Below are positions 10,375-19,022 of a stretch of DNA of 64,000 nt, one piece after another. The notes below the pieces were generated by a model. The model ran no database searches, had not been told where the DNA came from, and saw nothing but the letters and a program-made list of their open reading frames with translations. This DNA is from Shouchella hunanensis (GTDB taxonomy: Bacteria > Bacillota > Bacilli > Bacillales > Bacillaceae_D). Position numbers and translations under genes: made by a program. The DNA is taken from assembly GCF_028735875.1 (NCBI RefSeq), contig NZ_CP117834.1:62001-126000 (forward strand). Direction: 5' to 3'. Numbering within the stretch: the first letter of the stretch is position 1; every line of letters starts with the position of its first letter.

Positions 10375-11469
10375 TTAAACACCACGTTTATAAAATGGCG
10401 TTTTCACTACTTTGGCTGCAATGTTTTTACCTCGAATATGAACGGTAACTTCTGTATCTAATGCGGAAAAGCTGGCATCCATTAATACGAGTCCAACATT
10501 TTTCCCTAGAGTCGGTGATTGAGTGCCAGACGTTACAACCCCTACCTTCTTATCATCTTTATACACCTCGTATCCATGTCTAGGAATGCCTCTTCCAATC
10601 ATTTCAATTCCGACTAGCTTTCGAGCTGGGCCTTCCGTTTTTTGTGCTTTTAATGCATCTTGACCAATAAACGAAGTCGCTTTATCTACTTTAACTGCAA
10701 AGCCGATGCCAGCCTCAATAGGGGAAATTTCACGATTAAGTTCTTGACCGTATAGTGCCAATTTTGCTTCAAATCGCAACGTATCTCTGGCTCCTAATCC
10801 ACATGGAAGCAAGCCATACTGTTCTCCTGCTTTTAAAATGTTGTTCCAAAGCGCTGGCGCATCATTACTGGATACATACAGTTCAAAACCATCTTCTCCT
10901 GTATAACCTGTTCTTGAAAGAAACGTCGGTACAGTCCCAAGGGATACACCTTCTTTGAAACGAAATGGTTTGATGCTCCCTATAGTCGTCTCCGTAAGTG
11001 TTTGTAAAATGTCCATTGCTTTAGGTCCTTGTACAGCAAGTAGCGCCGTTTCTTTCGACACATTGTTCAAACGTACATTGCCTTGAATGTGCTCTTGAAT
11101 CCAAGCAATATCCGATTCAATATTAGCAGCATTTAGAACAAGTAAATACGCATGTTCTGAGCGACGATAAACAATTAAATCATCCACTGTCCCTCCATTT
11201 TCTGTGCACATTGCATGATACTGGGCCTGACCATCTTCCATTTTTGAAAGATCATTTGTCAAAAGTCTTTGTAAATTAGCTAGTGCATCTGGTCCCTCTA
11301 CTTCTAATTCACCCATATGTGATACATCAAATAGTCCAGCTGCTTCGCGAACCGCAACGTGCTCTGCTTTAATTCCACTAAACGAAACGGGCATTTCCCA
11401 ACCACCAAAATCAACTGTTTTCGCAAGATTTTGATATTCTTCAAATAAAGGTGTTCGTTGTAACGTCAT
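10375..11469 (-). CDS. gcvT: Aminomethyltransferase (glycine cleavage T-protein)
   Basis: A 364-residue tetrahydrofolate-dependent aminomethyltransferase. It takes the aminomethyl group from lipoyl-GcvH to make methylene-THF and ammonia. Conserved features include the start [20 protein letters not shown], the [13 protein letters not shown] motif and the catalytic Asp region [19 protein letters not shown]. First gene of gcvT-gcvPA-gcvPB, preceded by an AGGAGGG site and the tandem glycine riboswitch, so glycine should switch the operon on. Confidence 0.97.
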   Translation of the reverse strand: MTLQRTPLFEEYQNLAKTVDFGGWEMPVSFSGIKAEHVAVREAAGLFDVSHMGELEVEGPDALANLQRLLTNDLSKMEDGQAQYHAMCTENGGTVDDLIVYRRSEHAYLLVLNAANIESDIAWIQEHIQGNVRLNNVSKETALLAVQGPKAMDILQTLTETTIGSIKPFRFKEGVSLGTVPTFLSRTGYTGEDGFELYVSSNDAPALWNNILKAGEQYGLLPCGLGARDTLRFEAKLALYGQELNREISPIEAGIGFAVKVDKATSFIGQDALKAQKTEGPARKLVGIEMIGRGIPRHGYEVYKDDKKVGVVTSGTQSPTLGKNVGLVLMDASFSALDTEVTVHIRGKNIAAKVVKTPFYKRGV

Positions 11470-11498
11470 ATGTACCCTCCTCTAAGTTCTTGACCGAT

Positions 11499-11540
11499 AA
11501 AAAGGACAGAGCAAACACATCTGTGTCTGCTCTGTCCTTT
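11499..11540 (-). terminator. Intrinsic terminator of the glycine riboswitch
   Basis: On the minus strand the RNA contains AGGACAGAGCAGACACA pairing with TGTGTTTGCTCTGTCCTT and ending in T's, just after aptamer 2. The 5' arm overlaps the closing segment of the second aptamer (CAAAGGACAGAG), which is the usual switching geometry. Confidence 0.85.
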
Positions 11541-11725
11541 GAACCAGAAAGTTTCATTCAGATTTATCTATTCTGAATTGTCTTCGTAGGTGGCTTGCTC
11601 ATCAAGCTCTCTCCAGAGATGCGTCCAGTAAAAGTCTTCTTTGCCTGAGAGATTCACATTTGTTTGCTCCTTCGGCGCTATGCTAATGAATCACATAGTC
11701 TCTCCCTTTACTATCATCCGCTTTA
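11505..11725 (-). ncRNA. Tandem glycine riboswitch controlling gcvT-gcvPA-gcvPB
   Basis: Two glycine aptamers are read on the minus strand. Aptamer 1 has GGGAGAGAC, GCGCCGAAGGAGCAA and the downstream CTCTCAGGCAAA. A short linker leads to aptamer 2, with CTGGAGAGAGC, CCACCTACGAAG and the degenerate AACTTTCTGGTTCAAAGGACAGAG. A terminator follows and then the gcvT ribosome site. Glycine binding is expected to prevent the terminator. The rest of this intergenic stretch, up to yqhH at 11876, holds divergent promoter sequence that I could not assign precisely. Confidence 0.95.
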
Positions 11726-11875
11726 TTCAATTCATTTACCGTTTAAAAAGCTGGAATTCGTACATACTAAAAAGAGTCTGTTAACACTTCTAATCCTACC
11801 AACGGACAAATAAATAAGCAACAGATTTTTCTTAATTTCAGCATATTTTTTCTTAATATAAAGGATGTGAACCCG

Positions 11876-13552
11876 TTGGATATTAACATTAATTTCGATA
11901 AAGACTGGAATGTTCGGTTTTTAGAAAAAATGGATCATGATGGTCCTTGGTCAGACTTTGAAACCTATAAACTTGCTTTTGAAGCGCAACAACATTTACA
12001 AATACCAGAATTTAGCGGCCTTGTTGCGCCACGATACCTTCCGCAGCTTCAGCCTTATCAACATCAAATTGAAGCGGCAGAAACCGTTATTGAAGAGATG
12101 CACGGAAAAGCGATTCTTGCTGACGAAGTAGGACTAGGGAAGACCATTGAAGCAGGCCTTATTTTAAAGGAGTACATGATTCGTGGTCTAGTGAAAAAAG
12201 CCCTTATTTTAGTACCCGCTTCCCTCGTTTCTCAGTGGGCAAACGAGCTCAATTCAAAGTTCTTTATTCCAGCTATCCCACAAAAAAAAGCATATGTGTG
12301 GGAACAGTGCGATGTGGTCGTTGCCTCCATTGACACCGCGAAACGGGCACCACATCGTGACATTGTCTTAGATCAACCGTATGATATGGTTATTATTGAT
12401 GAAGCACATAAATTAAAAAATCCTAAAACAAAAAACTATGAATTTATCCGATTGCTAAAGAAGAAGTACTGTTTGCTTTTAACAGCAACCCCTGTTCAAA
12501 ACAAGCTTGAGGAAATTTTTAATCTTGTATCCTTGCTTAAGCCTGGACATCTGGGGAACATTGAAAGTTTTGATAAAGCCTTTCGCTCTGACAAACGCTC
12601 AGCTAAAAATGATGAACAACTGCGTTCCCTCGTTCAAAAAGTAATGGTACGAAACAGACGTGAAGATACAGGTATTGAATGGACAAAGCGCGTTGTCCAA
12701 ACGATCCCTATTCATTTTAGTACAAGTGAGCGTCAGTTCTATGAAAAGCTAGAACAAAGTAAAGGGGCAATTAACCACTTCACTTTGCTAACCTTAAAGC
12801 GAGAGTTGTGCTCAAGTCGAGAAGCAGTGTTTATGACACTAAAAAATACGATTGAAAAAGCCCAAGAAAACGAAAGCGATCCTAGCTATGCAATCAATCT
12901 TCTAAACGAGGCGGCTACGATTGAAGGCCATGCGAAAGCAGAAAAAGCGTTGGAGCTTATTAAATCAATTGATGATAAAGTGATCATTTTTACTGAGTAC
13001 CGTGCGACGCAACTTTATTTACAGTGGTTTTTTAAACAGCATCACATTACATCGGTACCTTTCCGAGGCGGATTTAAACGTGGAAAAAAAGATTGGATGC
13101 GTGAGCTCTTTAAAAACCATGCTCAAGTATTAATTGCAACAGAAGCAGGTGGTGAAGGGATTAACTTGCAATTTTGTCACCACATTATTAACTACGATCT
13201 TCCGTGGAATCCGATGCGTATTGAACAACGAATAGGACGTTTACACCGCTTAGGTCAGCAACATGATGTGCAAATCTATAATTTCGCTGTTCAAGATACC
13301 ATTGAACAGAAAATATTAGACTTGCTGTACGATAAAATACATTTATTTGAATCTGTCATCGGTCAACTAGATGACATTCTTGCCAAAATCGAACTGCCTG
13401 ATTTAGATGAACATGTCAACAACATATTCGAACATTCTTCTTCAGACGGTGAAATGAAAATTAAATTCGATCATCTTGCTGCGGTGATTAATGAAGCTCA
13501 AGAAGAACTGAAGTCAGAAAACGAGGAGAAAGAGGATCATGAATCAGCTTGA
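11876..13552 (+). CDS. yqhH: SNF2-family DEAD-like helicase YqhH
   Basis: A 558-residue SNF2-type ATPase. Walker A is LADEVGLGKTIEAG (near residue 80), the DEAH box is IIDEAHKLKN, motif III is LLTATPVQN, and the C-terminal helicase half ends with IEQRIGRLHRLGQ (motif VI). The target is unknown; relatives move on double-stranded DNA or remodel RNA polymerase. TTG at 11876 is nine bases after AAAGGAT; the GTG at 11867 abuts the site. It overlaps yqhG by 14 bases and is divergent from the gcv operon, as in B. subtilis. Confidence 0.9.
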   Translation: MDININFDKDWNVRFLEKMDHDGPWSDFETYKLAFEAQQHLQIPEFSGLVAPRYLPQLQPYQHQIEAAETVIEEMHGKAILADEVGLGKTIEAGLILKEYMIRGLVKKALILVPASLVSQWANELNSKFFIPAIPQKKAYVWEQCDVVVASIDTAKRAPHRDIVLDQPYDMVIIDEAHKLKNPKTKNYEFIRLLKKKYCLLLTATPVQNKLEEIFNLVSLLKPGHLGNIESFDKAFRSDKRSAKNDEQLRSLVQKVMVRNRREDTGIEWTKRVVQTIPIHFSTSERQFYEKLEQSKGAINHFTLLTLKRELCSSREAVFMTLKNTIEKAQENESDPSYAINLLNEAATIEGHAKAEKALELIKSIDDKVIIFTEYRATQLYLQWFFKQHHITSVPFRGGFKRGKKDWMRELFKNHAQVLIATEAGGEGINLQFCHHIINYDLPWNPMRIEQRIGRLHRLGQQHDVQIYNFAVQDTIEQKILDLLYDKIHLFESVIGQLDDILAKIELPDLDEHVNNIFEHSSSDGEMKIKFDHLAAVINEAQEELKSENEEKEDHESA

Positions 13553-14339
13553 TATTCACAGCTATTTAAAGCGCTATTTCCTTACTCATGACAGTACTCT
13601 AGTAGAAGAATCTCCAGCTCATTTAACGGTTAAACTGTCAATCAAACTCGATAAAGCGCTTATGAACCGTCCTTTTTATTGGCATTACCAAGAGAAAATC
13701 GGTTCTGAACCTAATCCGATGACCATCACTCTCATTACAGACCAAAATCGCTGTCCAGAAGATCTGCAGGGAGAAGTTATTCATTTCGGTTCTCCTCGTT
13801 TATCGCAAATCTTTGAATCAGCCAATGAACTCGGCTCTTTTATACGTATGTATGAAACAAAATCAAACGTTAGTGCAGGCTCACATCCTTTACACCCTTG
13901 GCTTTCAATTAATGCCAATATTTCGTTTCAGTGCGATCGAAAAAAGGACATTCTCCTTTCACTAGGACTGAATTTAATTCACGGACAAATTGTTCCTCAA
14001 TTTTTTGATAAAGTGCAGCAACTTACATTGACGCCAAAAATTCCTGATTACTGCTTTACCCTTTCTCCTCTTATTAGGATAGAGTCTGGCATCACTCGGC
14101 TTCAAAAAGTGATGAAAACCTATATTGAAAACGAACCAACGGAGTGGGCTTTATCTGCTAATAAGCGTTGGGCTTATGACGAAGCGTTATTAGAGTCCTT
14201 TTATGAAGGTATTGATGATAAGCCAGACAGTTACTTTGCTGAAAAAGAGGCGCTGCGCGAACGCTACGAACCTCATATTAACGTTTCGATTGTCAATGGG
14301 GGCATTTTTTACCTGCATCAACAATTGTTCCAACAATAA
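13539..14339 (+). CDS. yqhG: YqhG family protein of unknown function
   Basis: A 266-residue soluble protein with no catalytic motif that I can see. It starts inside the end of yqhH (GAGGATC, then ATG), so the two are translationally coupled and probably work together. Composition is mixed alpha/beta with several conserved aromatic residues (RPFYWHYQEK, WALSANKRWAYD). It is followed by a strong terminator. The name rests on synteny and length. Confidence 0.85.
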   Translation: MNQLDIHSYLKRYFLTHDSTLVEESPAHLTVKLSIKLDKALMNRPFYWHYQEKIGSEPNPMTITLITDQNRCPEDLQGEVIHFGSPRLSQIFESANELGSFIRMYETKSNVSAGSHPLHPWLSINANISFQCDRKKDILLSLGLNLIHGQIVPQFFDKVQQLTLTPKIPDYCFTLSPLIRIESGITRLQKVMKTYIENEPTEWALSANKRWAYDEALLESFYEGIDDKPDSYFAEKEALRERYEPHINVSIVNGGIFYLHQQLFQQ

Positions 14340-14340
14340 C

Positions 14341-14376
14341 AAAACCCAAGCTGCTTGAACAGCTTGGGTTTTGTTT
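14341..14376. terminator. Terminator after yqhG, also usable by yqgW
   Basis: AAAACCCAAGCTG / CAGCTTGGGTTTT, 13-bp perfect arms around CTTGAA, followed by T-rich sequence. Confidence 0.85.
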
Positions 14377-14381
14377 TCGTC

Positions 14382-14567
14382 CTATTCTAAAGGAACTCCT
14401 CCACCACGAACAATATAAGAATAGATTGTTGCGATTGAAAAGAATCCAAAAACAAGTACAGATACGCCACTAAAGCCTACAGCGAAAAAGTTTTTTCGCT
14501 TTAAACTGACGATGGCACCTGCAACAGAAAAAATTGCTACTAATAATGCTAAACCTGCAAAAACCAT
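14382..14567 (-). CDS. yqgW: Small membrane protein, DUF2759 family (YqgW)
   Basis: A 61-residue protein made almost entirely of two membrane helices (residues 2-22 and 29-50) linked by a basic KRKN loop. Good GGAGG site before the ATG. Size, sequence and position next to the YqgX hydrolase fit YqgW of B. subtilis. Function unknown. Confidence 0.8.
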   Translation of the reverse strand: MVFAGLALLVAIFSVAGAIVSLKRKNFFAVGFSGVSVLVFGFFSIATIYSYIVRGGGVPLE

Positions 14568-14691
14568 GAGCTTTTCCTCCAGTATGTATTTGATTTTATT
14601 GTACTCGTTTTCATTACGTTTGTCGAGCGCTCTTCTTTTCTAATAAGTAGCGCTATGATACACTTTACTTCACAAGTAAAGGAGGTTCCAT

Positions 14692-15324
14692 ATGTTTAAA
14701 CAAATTCCATTAGGTCCTATTCAAACTAATGCGTACGTACTGTATAACGATGCAAAAGAAGCCGTCATTTTTGACCCGGGCGGAGATGCTGAAGCACTTA
14801 TTAATTGGTTGAAAAGAGAACAGCTTACTCCACTTGCTATTTTACTTACACATGCACACTTTGACCACATTGGCGCTGTCGATGCCGTTCGAGATACTTA
14901 TTCCATACCCGTATACTTACATACGAAAGAACGCCGCTGGTTAGAAGACCCTGACTTGAATGGTTCCTCTCGCCTGACGGGACGTCCCATCACAACCGCT
15001 AAGCCCGCAGATATTTTGCTTACAGAAGACAAGTCATTAACGATCGGTTCCTTTACCTTTTCTGTCTTCCATACACCTGGACACTCACCTGGAAGCGTCT
15101 CCTTTTATTATCAAAAAGAAGCTGTTTTATTTTCAGGAGATGTTTTATTCCAACACAGTATCGGCCGAACAGACCTCCGTGGAGGCGATCACGCTTTATT
15201 ATTAGCTAGCATTCATAATAAGATACTACCTTTACCTGAGGGCACTGTTGTTGCATCCGGACATGGTCCGCTTACCACCATTGGACAAGAAATGGATCAT
15301 AATCCGTTTCTCTCAGGTTATTAA
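14692..15324 (+). CDS. yqgX: Metallo-beta-lactamase-fold hydrolase YqgX
   Basis: A 210-residue glyoxalase II-like hydrolase. Metal ligands are in THAHFDHIG (near residue 58), HTPGHSPGS, FSGDVLF and the C-terminal SGHGPLT. Relatives hydrolyse thioesters such as S-lactoyl-glutathione or bacillithiol conjugates; which one is used here is not shown by sequence. AAAGGAGG site five bases before the ATG. Single-gene unit with a terminator after it. Confidence 0.9.
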   Translation: MFKQIPLGPIQTNAYVLYNDAKEAVIFDPGGDAEALINWLKREQLTPLAILLTHAHFDHIGAVDAVRDTYSIPVYLHTKERRWLEDPDLNGSSRLTGRPITTAKPADILLTEDKSLTIGSFTFSVFHTPGHSPGSVSFYYQKEAVLFSGDVLFQHSIGRTDLRGGDHALLLASIHNKILPLPEGTVVASGHGPLTTIGQEMDHNPFLSGY

Positions 15325-15327
15325 AAG

Positions 15328-15362
15328 AAACCGCTGCTTACTTACGTTAAGCGGCGGTTTAC
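15328..15362. terminator. Bidirectional terminator between yqgX and yqgY
   Basis: AAACCGCTGCTTA (15328-15340) pairs with TTAAGCGGCGGTTT (15347-15360) around a 6-base loop, with one G-U pair. Confidence 0.75.
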
Positions 15363-15374
15363 TGTATGTATATA

Positions 15375-15620
15375 TTAGTGCCCAAAGCTCGGTACATTGA
15401 TAAAGAGAGCGTAGTATGTAAAACCTACAAAAAACACCGTACAATAGCCTGCAAAAATATACACATATACACGTTCAGACAGCTTCAGGTAGCCAAGCGC
15501 AATTAAAATAAACGTTTGCGCAAAAAACAGGAGAGACATATTATACATATTGCCAATGTAAAATAAAACTGCAAAAATTCCTGTCCAAAACCCTAGGCCT
15601 CGATACATGCGATCCATCAT
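15375..15620 (-). CDS. yqgY: DUF2626 family membrane protein YqgY
   Basis: An 81-residue hydrophobic protein with about three membrane helices. The RMYRGLGFWTGIFAV start and FVGFTYYALF near the end are typical of the family. Two ATG codons are adjacent and both are within reach of the GAGGAGGGG site. Function unknown. Its orthologue also lies next to yqgX in B. subtilis. Confidence 0.82.
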   Translation of the reverse strand: MMDRMYRGLGFWTGIFAVLFYIGNMYNMSLLFFAQTFILIALGYLKLSERVYVYIFAGYCTVFFVGFTYYALFINVPSFGH

Positions 15621-15689
15621 GTCTACCCCTCCTCTTCTTAGACGGCTGTCCTACCCATTATATACGAGAATATGATTTTTTGTAAATGC

Positions 15690-15875
15690 TTACTTACGTC
15701 TTAGCTGTCTTTTAAAGACCGAAAGAGCAAATGGAGCTATACCGAATGCCCAATGAGAAAGAGGTTCTCGCTCCATCTTCTTTTGTTCACGTTTTTCAGT
15801 TCGCTCAGATTTAGGTTGATCAATTTTCTTCACTGCTTCTTGGGTCGCAAATTTTAATAAATCTTGAAAAGACAT
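15690..15875 (-). CDS. yqzE: YqzE family protein, last gene of the comG unit
   Basis: A 61-residue protein with a highly charged middle (EKREQKKMERE) and a C-terminal hydrophobic stretch followed by basic residues. In B. subtilis yqzE closes the comG operon directly after comGG, and the position and sequence pattern here are the same. GTGAGGTGAG ribosome site. Role in competence is not established. Confidence 0.8.
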   Translation of the reverse strand: MSFQDLLKFATQEAVKKIDQPKSERTEKREQKKMEREPLSHWAFGIAPFALSVFKRQLRRK

Positions 15876-15921
15876 ATTCTCACCTCACCCTTTAGTCTTC
15901 CCAAGATCATTTGATCATATG

Positions 15922-16284
15922 CTAATCCTTTTCCATCTCATCACGCATCTCATCTACTGAATCCAACATAAAGGTAGCAACTCGTTCTTTGCCGTTGCGC
16001 AGTGTTGCTTTCAGCTTATACGCCCTTTCACTCTTATCCAAGCGTTCTCCTAAAACGTCACCAATTGGAAGCTGTATGAAAAAAGCATGTTCGTTGTCTG
16101 TCACTACTTTTTGAACTCCTATATGGAGTAAATTCTCAAGTTGCATAAGATCTTTTTGGTCCTGCAAATAAGCTTGTTCACGCTGATAATGATCCACTTG
16201 CCATAAAAGATACAGTGTTAACAGAAGCAAAAAAAAGAGGGTTGGCAAAAAGACCATCCCTTCATCTGATTGTTTGATACGCAT
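15922..16284 (-). CDS. comGG: Competence minor pseudopilin ComGG
   Basis: A 120-residue protein with one N-terminal membrane helix (FLPTLFFLLLLTLYLLW) after a short charged leader. It lacks the canonical GFTLIE cleavage motif, as ComGG does in B. subtilis, where it acts as a minor pseudopilin with ComGE and ComGF. ATG at 16284 follows GAGTGGGTG; a start 24 bases upstream is possible. It overlaps comGF. Confidence 0.8.
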   Translation of the reverse strand: MRIKQSDEGMVFLPTLFFLLLLTLYLLWQVDHYQREQAYLQDQKDLMQLENLLHIGVQKVVTDNEHAFFIQLPIGDVLGERLDKSERAYKLKATLRNGKERVATFMLDSVDEMRDEMEKD

Positions 16285-16729
16285 GCACCCACTCTTTCGT
16301 CGAAACAAACAGTCTTTTATAGTGTTGACCCGTTTCTAGTGTAATGGAACAATGGAGCTGCCCATACAACTGGCGATCAGATGATGGCGGAGAGCAATGA
16401 AACGTGGAGACATCATCTAATACGATTACTAGGCCTTTTTTATCTTTAAAGCGCTGTATTCTTGATTCCATCCTTAACTCATACGAAATGACTGCACCAT
16501 CAATAACGATTTCTAAAGCTTCATTATGCCACCTTATTGTTTCCGCTTCTTTTACGTCTTGATTAACATGATTCAAAAAACGAATAACATCAACATTGCT
16601 ATGGTTCACATCCGTTTGAACGAACAAAAAAAGATTGGTTAAAAGAAGAACGATAAAGCTAACAATACTTAAACCAATTAACTGTTCTACGTACGTAAAC
16701 CCTTCATGGTTGTGCCAACGCATAGACAC
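16262..16729 (-). CDS. comGF: Competence minor pseudopilin ComGF
   Basis: A 155-residue pseudopilin with the prepilin-type start EGFTYVEQLIGLSIVSF: a peptidase site after Gly, Glu at +5 and a hydrophobic helix. The body carries two Cys that may form a disulfide. It overlaps comGE by 26 bases and has no clear ribosome site, so translation is likely coupled. The start could be GTG 16729 or the ATG two codons later. Confidence 0.82.
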   Translation of the reverse strand: MSMRWHNHEGFTYVEQLIGLSIVSFIVLLLTNLFLFVQTDVNHSNVDVIRFLNHVNQDVKEAETIRWHNEALEIVIDGAVISYELRMESRIQRFKDKKGLVIVLDDVSTFHCSPPSSDRQLYGQLHCSITLETGQHYKRLFVSTKEWVHAYQTIR

Positions 16730-16997
16730 ATAGCAATTCTTGTTTTTTCACGTAGCTTATCGCACAGCTTTCTACAATGGAAGTATCTGAAGTCGTTGGA
16801 CGCCACCCTTCATTCAGTGGTAAAAGCAATCGTCTCTCTTCTAGCTCATACAAGAGGGTTAATTCTTCGACAATGGTTTGTCGCTTCTCCATTATCCATA
16901 AACAAGTTGGCAACAGTGTAAGTCCCATAATACTTACAAGCAATAGTGCAGCCATTGCATCTATTAAGATAAACCCTTTATTGTTGCCGATAAACAA
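16704..16997 (-). CDS. comGE: Competence minor pseudopilin ComGE
   Basis: A 97-residue protein with the N-terminal segment NNKGFILIDAMAALLLVSIMG, a degenerate prepilin signal and membrane helix. TTG at 16997 is preceded by AAAGGGG and matches the short leader of the family; the longer open frame overlaps comGD deeply and is rejected. It overlaps comGD by 20 bases and comGF by 26. Confidence 0.78.
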   Translation of the reverse strand: MFIGNNKGFILIDAMAALLLVSIMGLTLLPTCLWIMEKRQTIVEELTLLYELEERRLLLPLNEGWRPTTSDTSIVESCAISYVKKQELLCVYALAQP

Positions 16998-17409
16998 TAC
17001 GCCCCTTTCCAATTTGAATCGTAAATCGAGTGTGGTAATGTTCCGTACGTACATCCCAAGAACCAGACTTGCGTGGATGTCCATTCGCTAAAAACGCTAC
17101 ATCCTCTAACTGTATGGTAACAGGTTCAATTTCTATACTTGTCGGGTAAACAACACGACGTTTTTCTTTTTGATCGACAAATAAAATGAGGGTATTGTCT
17201 TCAAAAAGTACCGTAGCCACTTTCCCTTCTGTCATTGCTAAATGTTGTGCATGCACTAGATCATTTTTAAATTGCTCGATGGTTTGTTTTTGAACGGTTT
17301 TGTCTTGTGATTGGAAATAGAGTATAGGGAGGAATAGAAACAGTGAAAGCAGGAGAAGAGTAAAAAGTAATTCGATAAGCGTAAAACCTTCATTCGTTTT
17401 CAATAACAA
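16978..17409 (-). CDS. comGD: Competence minor pseudopilin ComGD
   Basis: A prepilin-like protein of about 143 residues with the leader KTNEG|FTLIELLFTLLLLSLFLFLPIL, processed by ComC. The start is uncertain: TTG 17409 is spaced after GGAAG, while ATG 17421 and TTG 17403 are alternatives. Its 5' end lies inside comGC, so it is coupled to it. Confidence 0.8.
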   Translation of the reverse strand: MLLKTNEGFTLIELLFTLLLLSLFLFLPILYFQSQDKTVQKQTIEQFKNDLVHAQHLAMTEGKVATVLFEDNTLILFVDQKEKRRVVYPTSIEIEPVTIQLEDVAFLANGHPRKSGSWDVRTEHYHTRFTIQIGKGRIVYRQQ

Positions 17410-17701
17410 CTTGTCTTCCATTTAATACTAGTTTTTTGCCGGATGCACATGTAATGTGATCTACATACTTTTCAGCTACTAATACATCTAGAGAATCGGG
17501 TAATTTTCCGTGTTCCACTTCATAAGCGCCCACTTGGGTTTGGACAAGCTTTTTCGTGGCGTCACAGCTCTTTCCACCGGCCATGTCTGTGTTTTTACTC
17601 ATATTCGGCAGGGCAATCAAAAGCAACACAGAAATAATCATTAAGACGACAAGCATTTCAATTAATGTAAACCCTTCGTCTCTCTTACTTGTTTTTTTCA
17701 T
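17390..17701 (-). CDS. comGC: Competence major pseudopilin ComGC
   Basis: A 103-residue major subunit of the competence pseudopilus that brings DNA across the wall. Leader MKKTSKRDEG, then FTLIEMLVVLMIISVLLLIALP: cleavage after Gly10 and Glu at mature +5. Two body cysteines (KSCDA and ITCAS) match the intramolecular disulfide of B. subtilis ComGC. GAGGTGATCT ribosome site. It is the first gene of the second comG half; its normal upstream neighbour comGB lies 1.4 kb away behind a tRNA cluster, so it must have its own promoter. I see no clear sigma-A promoter or ComK box there. Confidence 0.92.
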   Translation of the reverse strand: MKKTSKRDEGFTLIEMLVVLMIISVLLLIALPNMSKNTDMAGGKSCDATKKLVQTQVGAYEVEHGKLPDSLDVLVAEKYVDHITCASGKKLVLNGRQVVIENE

Positions 17702-17823
17702 AGATCACCTCATCATTATCGTAAGTATAAATCCATTTCCTCCTTTCTTTTAAGCTTAGAACTTAATTAGACAAAACCTTCCATATTCCTGCAAACTTTT
17801 TAACTTTTTCTCGTTCATTTATT

Positions 17824-17832
17824 TGTTATACT
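17824..17832 (+). promoter_or_regulatory. Extended -10 promoter for yidD
   Basis: TGTTATACT, an extended -10 about 32 bases before the yidD GTG. The -35 region is weak (T-rich). Confidence 0.45.
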
Positions 17833-17863
17833 AAGAGAGAGCTCGCATGAAAGGATTTTCTAC

Positions 17864-18106
17864 GTGAAATTTATTTTATTAAGTTTAATTCGATTTTATC
17901 GAAACTATATCTCCGTTGCATTGCCACCTAGATGTCGATTTTATCCTACCTGTTCTCAATATGGGCTAACAGCTATTGAACAGCATGGTGCAATTAAAGG
18001 AAGCTACTTAACGATTAAACGGTTATTAAAATGTCATCCTTTTCATCCAGGTGGCTTTGATGAAGTACCGAGTCCCAAAACCTCAAAAAAAGACAACGAC
18101 ATTTAA
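17864..18106 (+). CDS. yidD: Membrane protein insertion efficiency factor YidD
   Basis: An 80-residue YidD-family protein that aids membrane protein insertion near the YidC/Sec system. The diagnostic block [19 protein letters not shown] and the second motif [13 protein letters not shown] are intact, with all three conserved cysteines. An amphipathic N-terminal helix precedes them. GTG start after AAAGGA. It points against the comG and tRNA genes and ends in a terminator shared with the tRNA array, an unusual place between the two halves of comG. Confidence 0.93.
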   Translation: MKFILLSLIRFYRNYISVALPPRCRFYPTCSQYGLTAIEQHGAIKGSYLTIKRLLKCHPFHPGGFDEVPSPKTSKKDNDI

Positions 18107-18120
18107 ATGTCGTTGTCTTT
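18089..18120. terminator. Terminator shared by yidD and the tRNA operon
   Basis: A 32-base perfect palindrome, AAAGACAACGACATTT followed by its complement, flanked by A's and T's. The yidD stop codon lies at its centre; the tRNA-Leu end is 10 bases away on the other side. Confidence 0.85.
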
Positions 18121-18129
18121 CTTTTGTAT

Positions 18130-18211
18130 GCGGGTGAAGGGACTTGAACCCCCACGTCATAAAGACACTAGATCCTAAGTCTAGCGCGTCTGCCAATTCC
18201 GCCACACCCGC
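18130..18211 (-). tRNA. tRNA-Leu (anticodon TAG)
   Basis: Type II tRNA of 82 bases with acceptor GCGGGTG/CACCCGC, anticodon loop CTTAGGA and GGTTCAAGTCC T-arm. CCA is not encoded. Last of nine in the array. Confidence 0.95.
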
Positions 18212-18221
18212 GCATTAATGG

Positions 18222-18309
18222 CGGAGAAGGAGGGATTTGAACCCTCGCGCCGCTTACACGACCTACACCCTTAGCAGGGGCGCCCCTTCAGCCACTTGGG
18301 TACTTCTCC
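18222..18309 (-). tRNA. tRNA-Ser (anticodon GCT)
   Basis: Type II tRNA, acceptor GGAGAAG/CTTCTCC, anticodon GCT, T-arm GGTTCAAATCC. CCA is encoded at 18219-18221. Confidence 0.95.
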
Positions 18310-18324
18310 GTAATCTATAAGGGA

Positions 18325-18398
<74 letters not shown>

Positions 18399-18419
18399 CT
18401 TTTATTAACAAAATAAAAA

Positions 18420-18490
18420 AGCGGGTGATGAGAATCGAACTCACATCATCAGCTTGGAAGGCTGAGGTTTTACCACTAAACTACACCCGC
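18420..18490 (-). tRNA. tRNA-Gly (anticodon TCC)
   Basis: 71 bases, acceptor GCGGGTG/CACCCGC with discriminator T, anticodon loop CTTCCAA. CCA not encoded. Confidence 0.95.
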
Positions 18491-18515
18491 ATGGTAAAAA
18501 TAATTTTCATAAAAG

Positions 18516-18587
18516 AGCGGAAGACGAGATTCGAACTCGCGACCCCCACCTTGGCAAGGTGGTGTTCTACCACTGAACTACTTCCGC
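18516..18587 (-). tRNA. tRNA-Gly (anticodon GCC)
   Basis: 72 bases, acceptor GCGGAAG/CTTCCGC with discriminator T, anticodon loop TTGCCAA. Second glycine tRNA of the array. CCA not encoded. Confidence 0.95.
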
Positions 18588-18597
18588 ATATAAATGG

Positions 18598-18669
18598 CTG
18601 GGCTACCTGGGATCGAACCAGGGAATGACGGAATCAAAATCCGTTGCCTTACCGCTTGGCTATAGCCCA
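18598..18669 (-). tRNA. tRNA-Gln (anticodon TTG)
   Basis: 72 bases, acceptor TGGGCTA/TAGCCCA, discriminator G, anticodon loop TTTTGAT. CCA is encoded (18595-18597). Confidence 0.95.
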
Positions 18670-18676
18670 AAGTTGG

Positions 18677-18750
<74 letters not shown>

Positions 18751-18800
18751 TCGTTATATTGCATTTGTACATTGCTTATTCACAAAGGAATTAAATATGG

Positions 18801-18890
18801 CGGAGGAAGAGGGATTCGAACCCCCGCGGGCTTTGACACCCCTGTCGGTTTTCAAGACCGATCCCTTCAGCCGGACTTGGGTATTCCTCC
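18801..18890 (-). tRNA. tRNA-Ser (anticodon TGA)
   Basis: 90-base type II tRNA, acceptor GGAGGAA/TTCCTCC, anticodon loop CTTGAAA, long variable arm. CCA encoded at 18798-18800. Confidence 0.95.
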
Positions 18891-18898
18891 GTATAAAG

Positions 18899-18971
18899 TG
18901 GAGCCTAGCGGGATCGAACCGCTGACCTCCTGCGTGCAAAGCAGGCGCTCTCCCAGCTGAGCTAAGGCCCC
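18899..18971 (-). tRNA. tRNA-Ala (anticodon TGC)
   Basis: 73 bases, acceptor GGGGCCT/AGGCTCC with a G-T pair, anticodon loop TTTGCAC, discriminator A. First tRNA after the promoter at 19023-19051. Confidence 0.95.
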
Positions 18972-19022
18972 ATAAATCATGACGTATGTAAGTCGTAAGT
19001 GATTACCTTAGCGACATTTAAT

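Noticed and set aside
17702-17863. ComK box before comGC
   Set aside because: AT-rich runs occur, but no pair of AAAA-N5-TTTT boxes with proper helical spacing could be found by eye.
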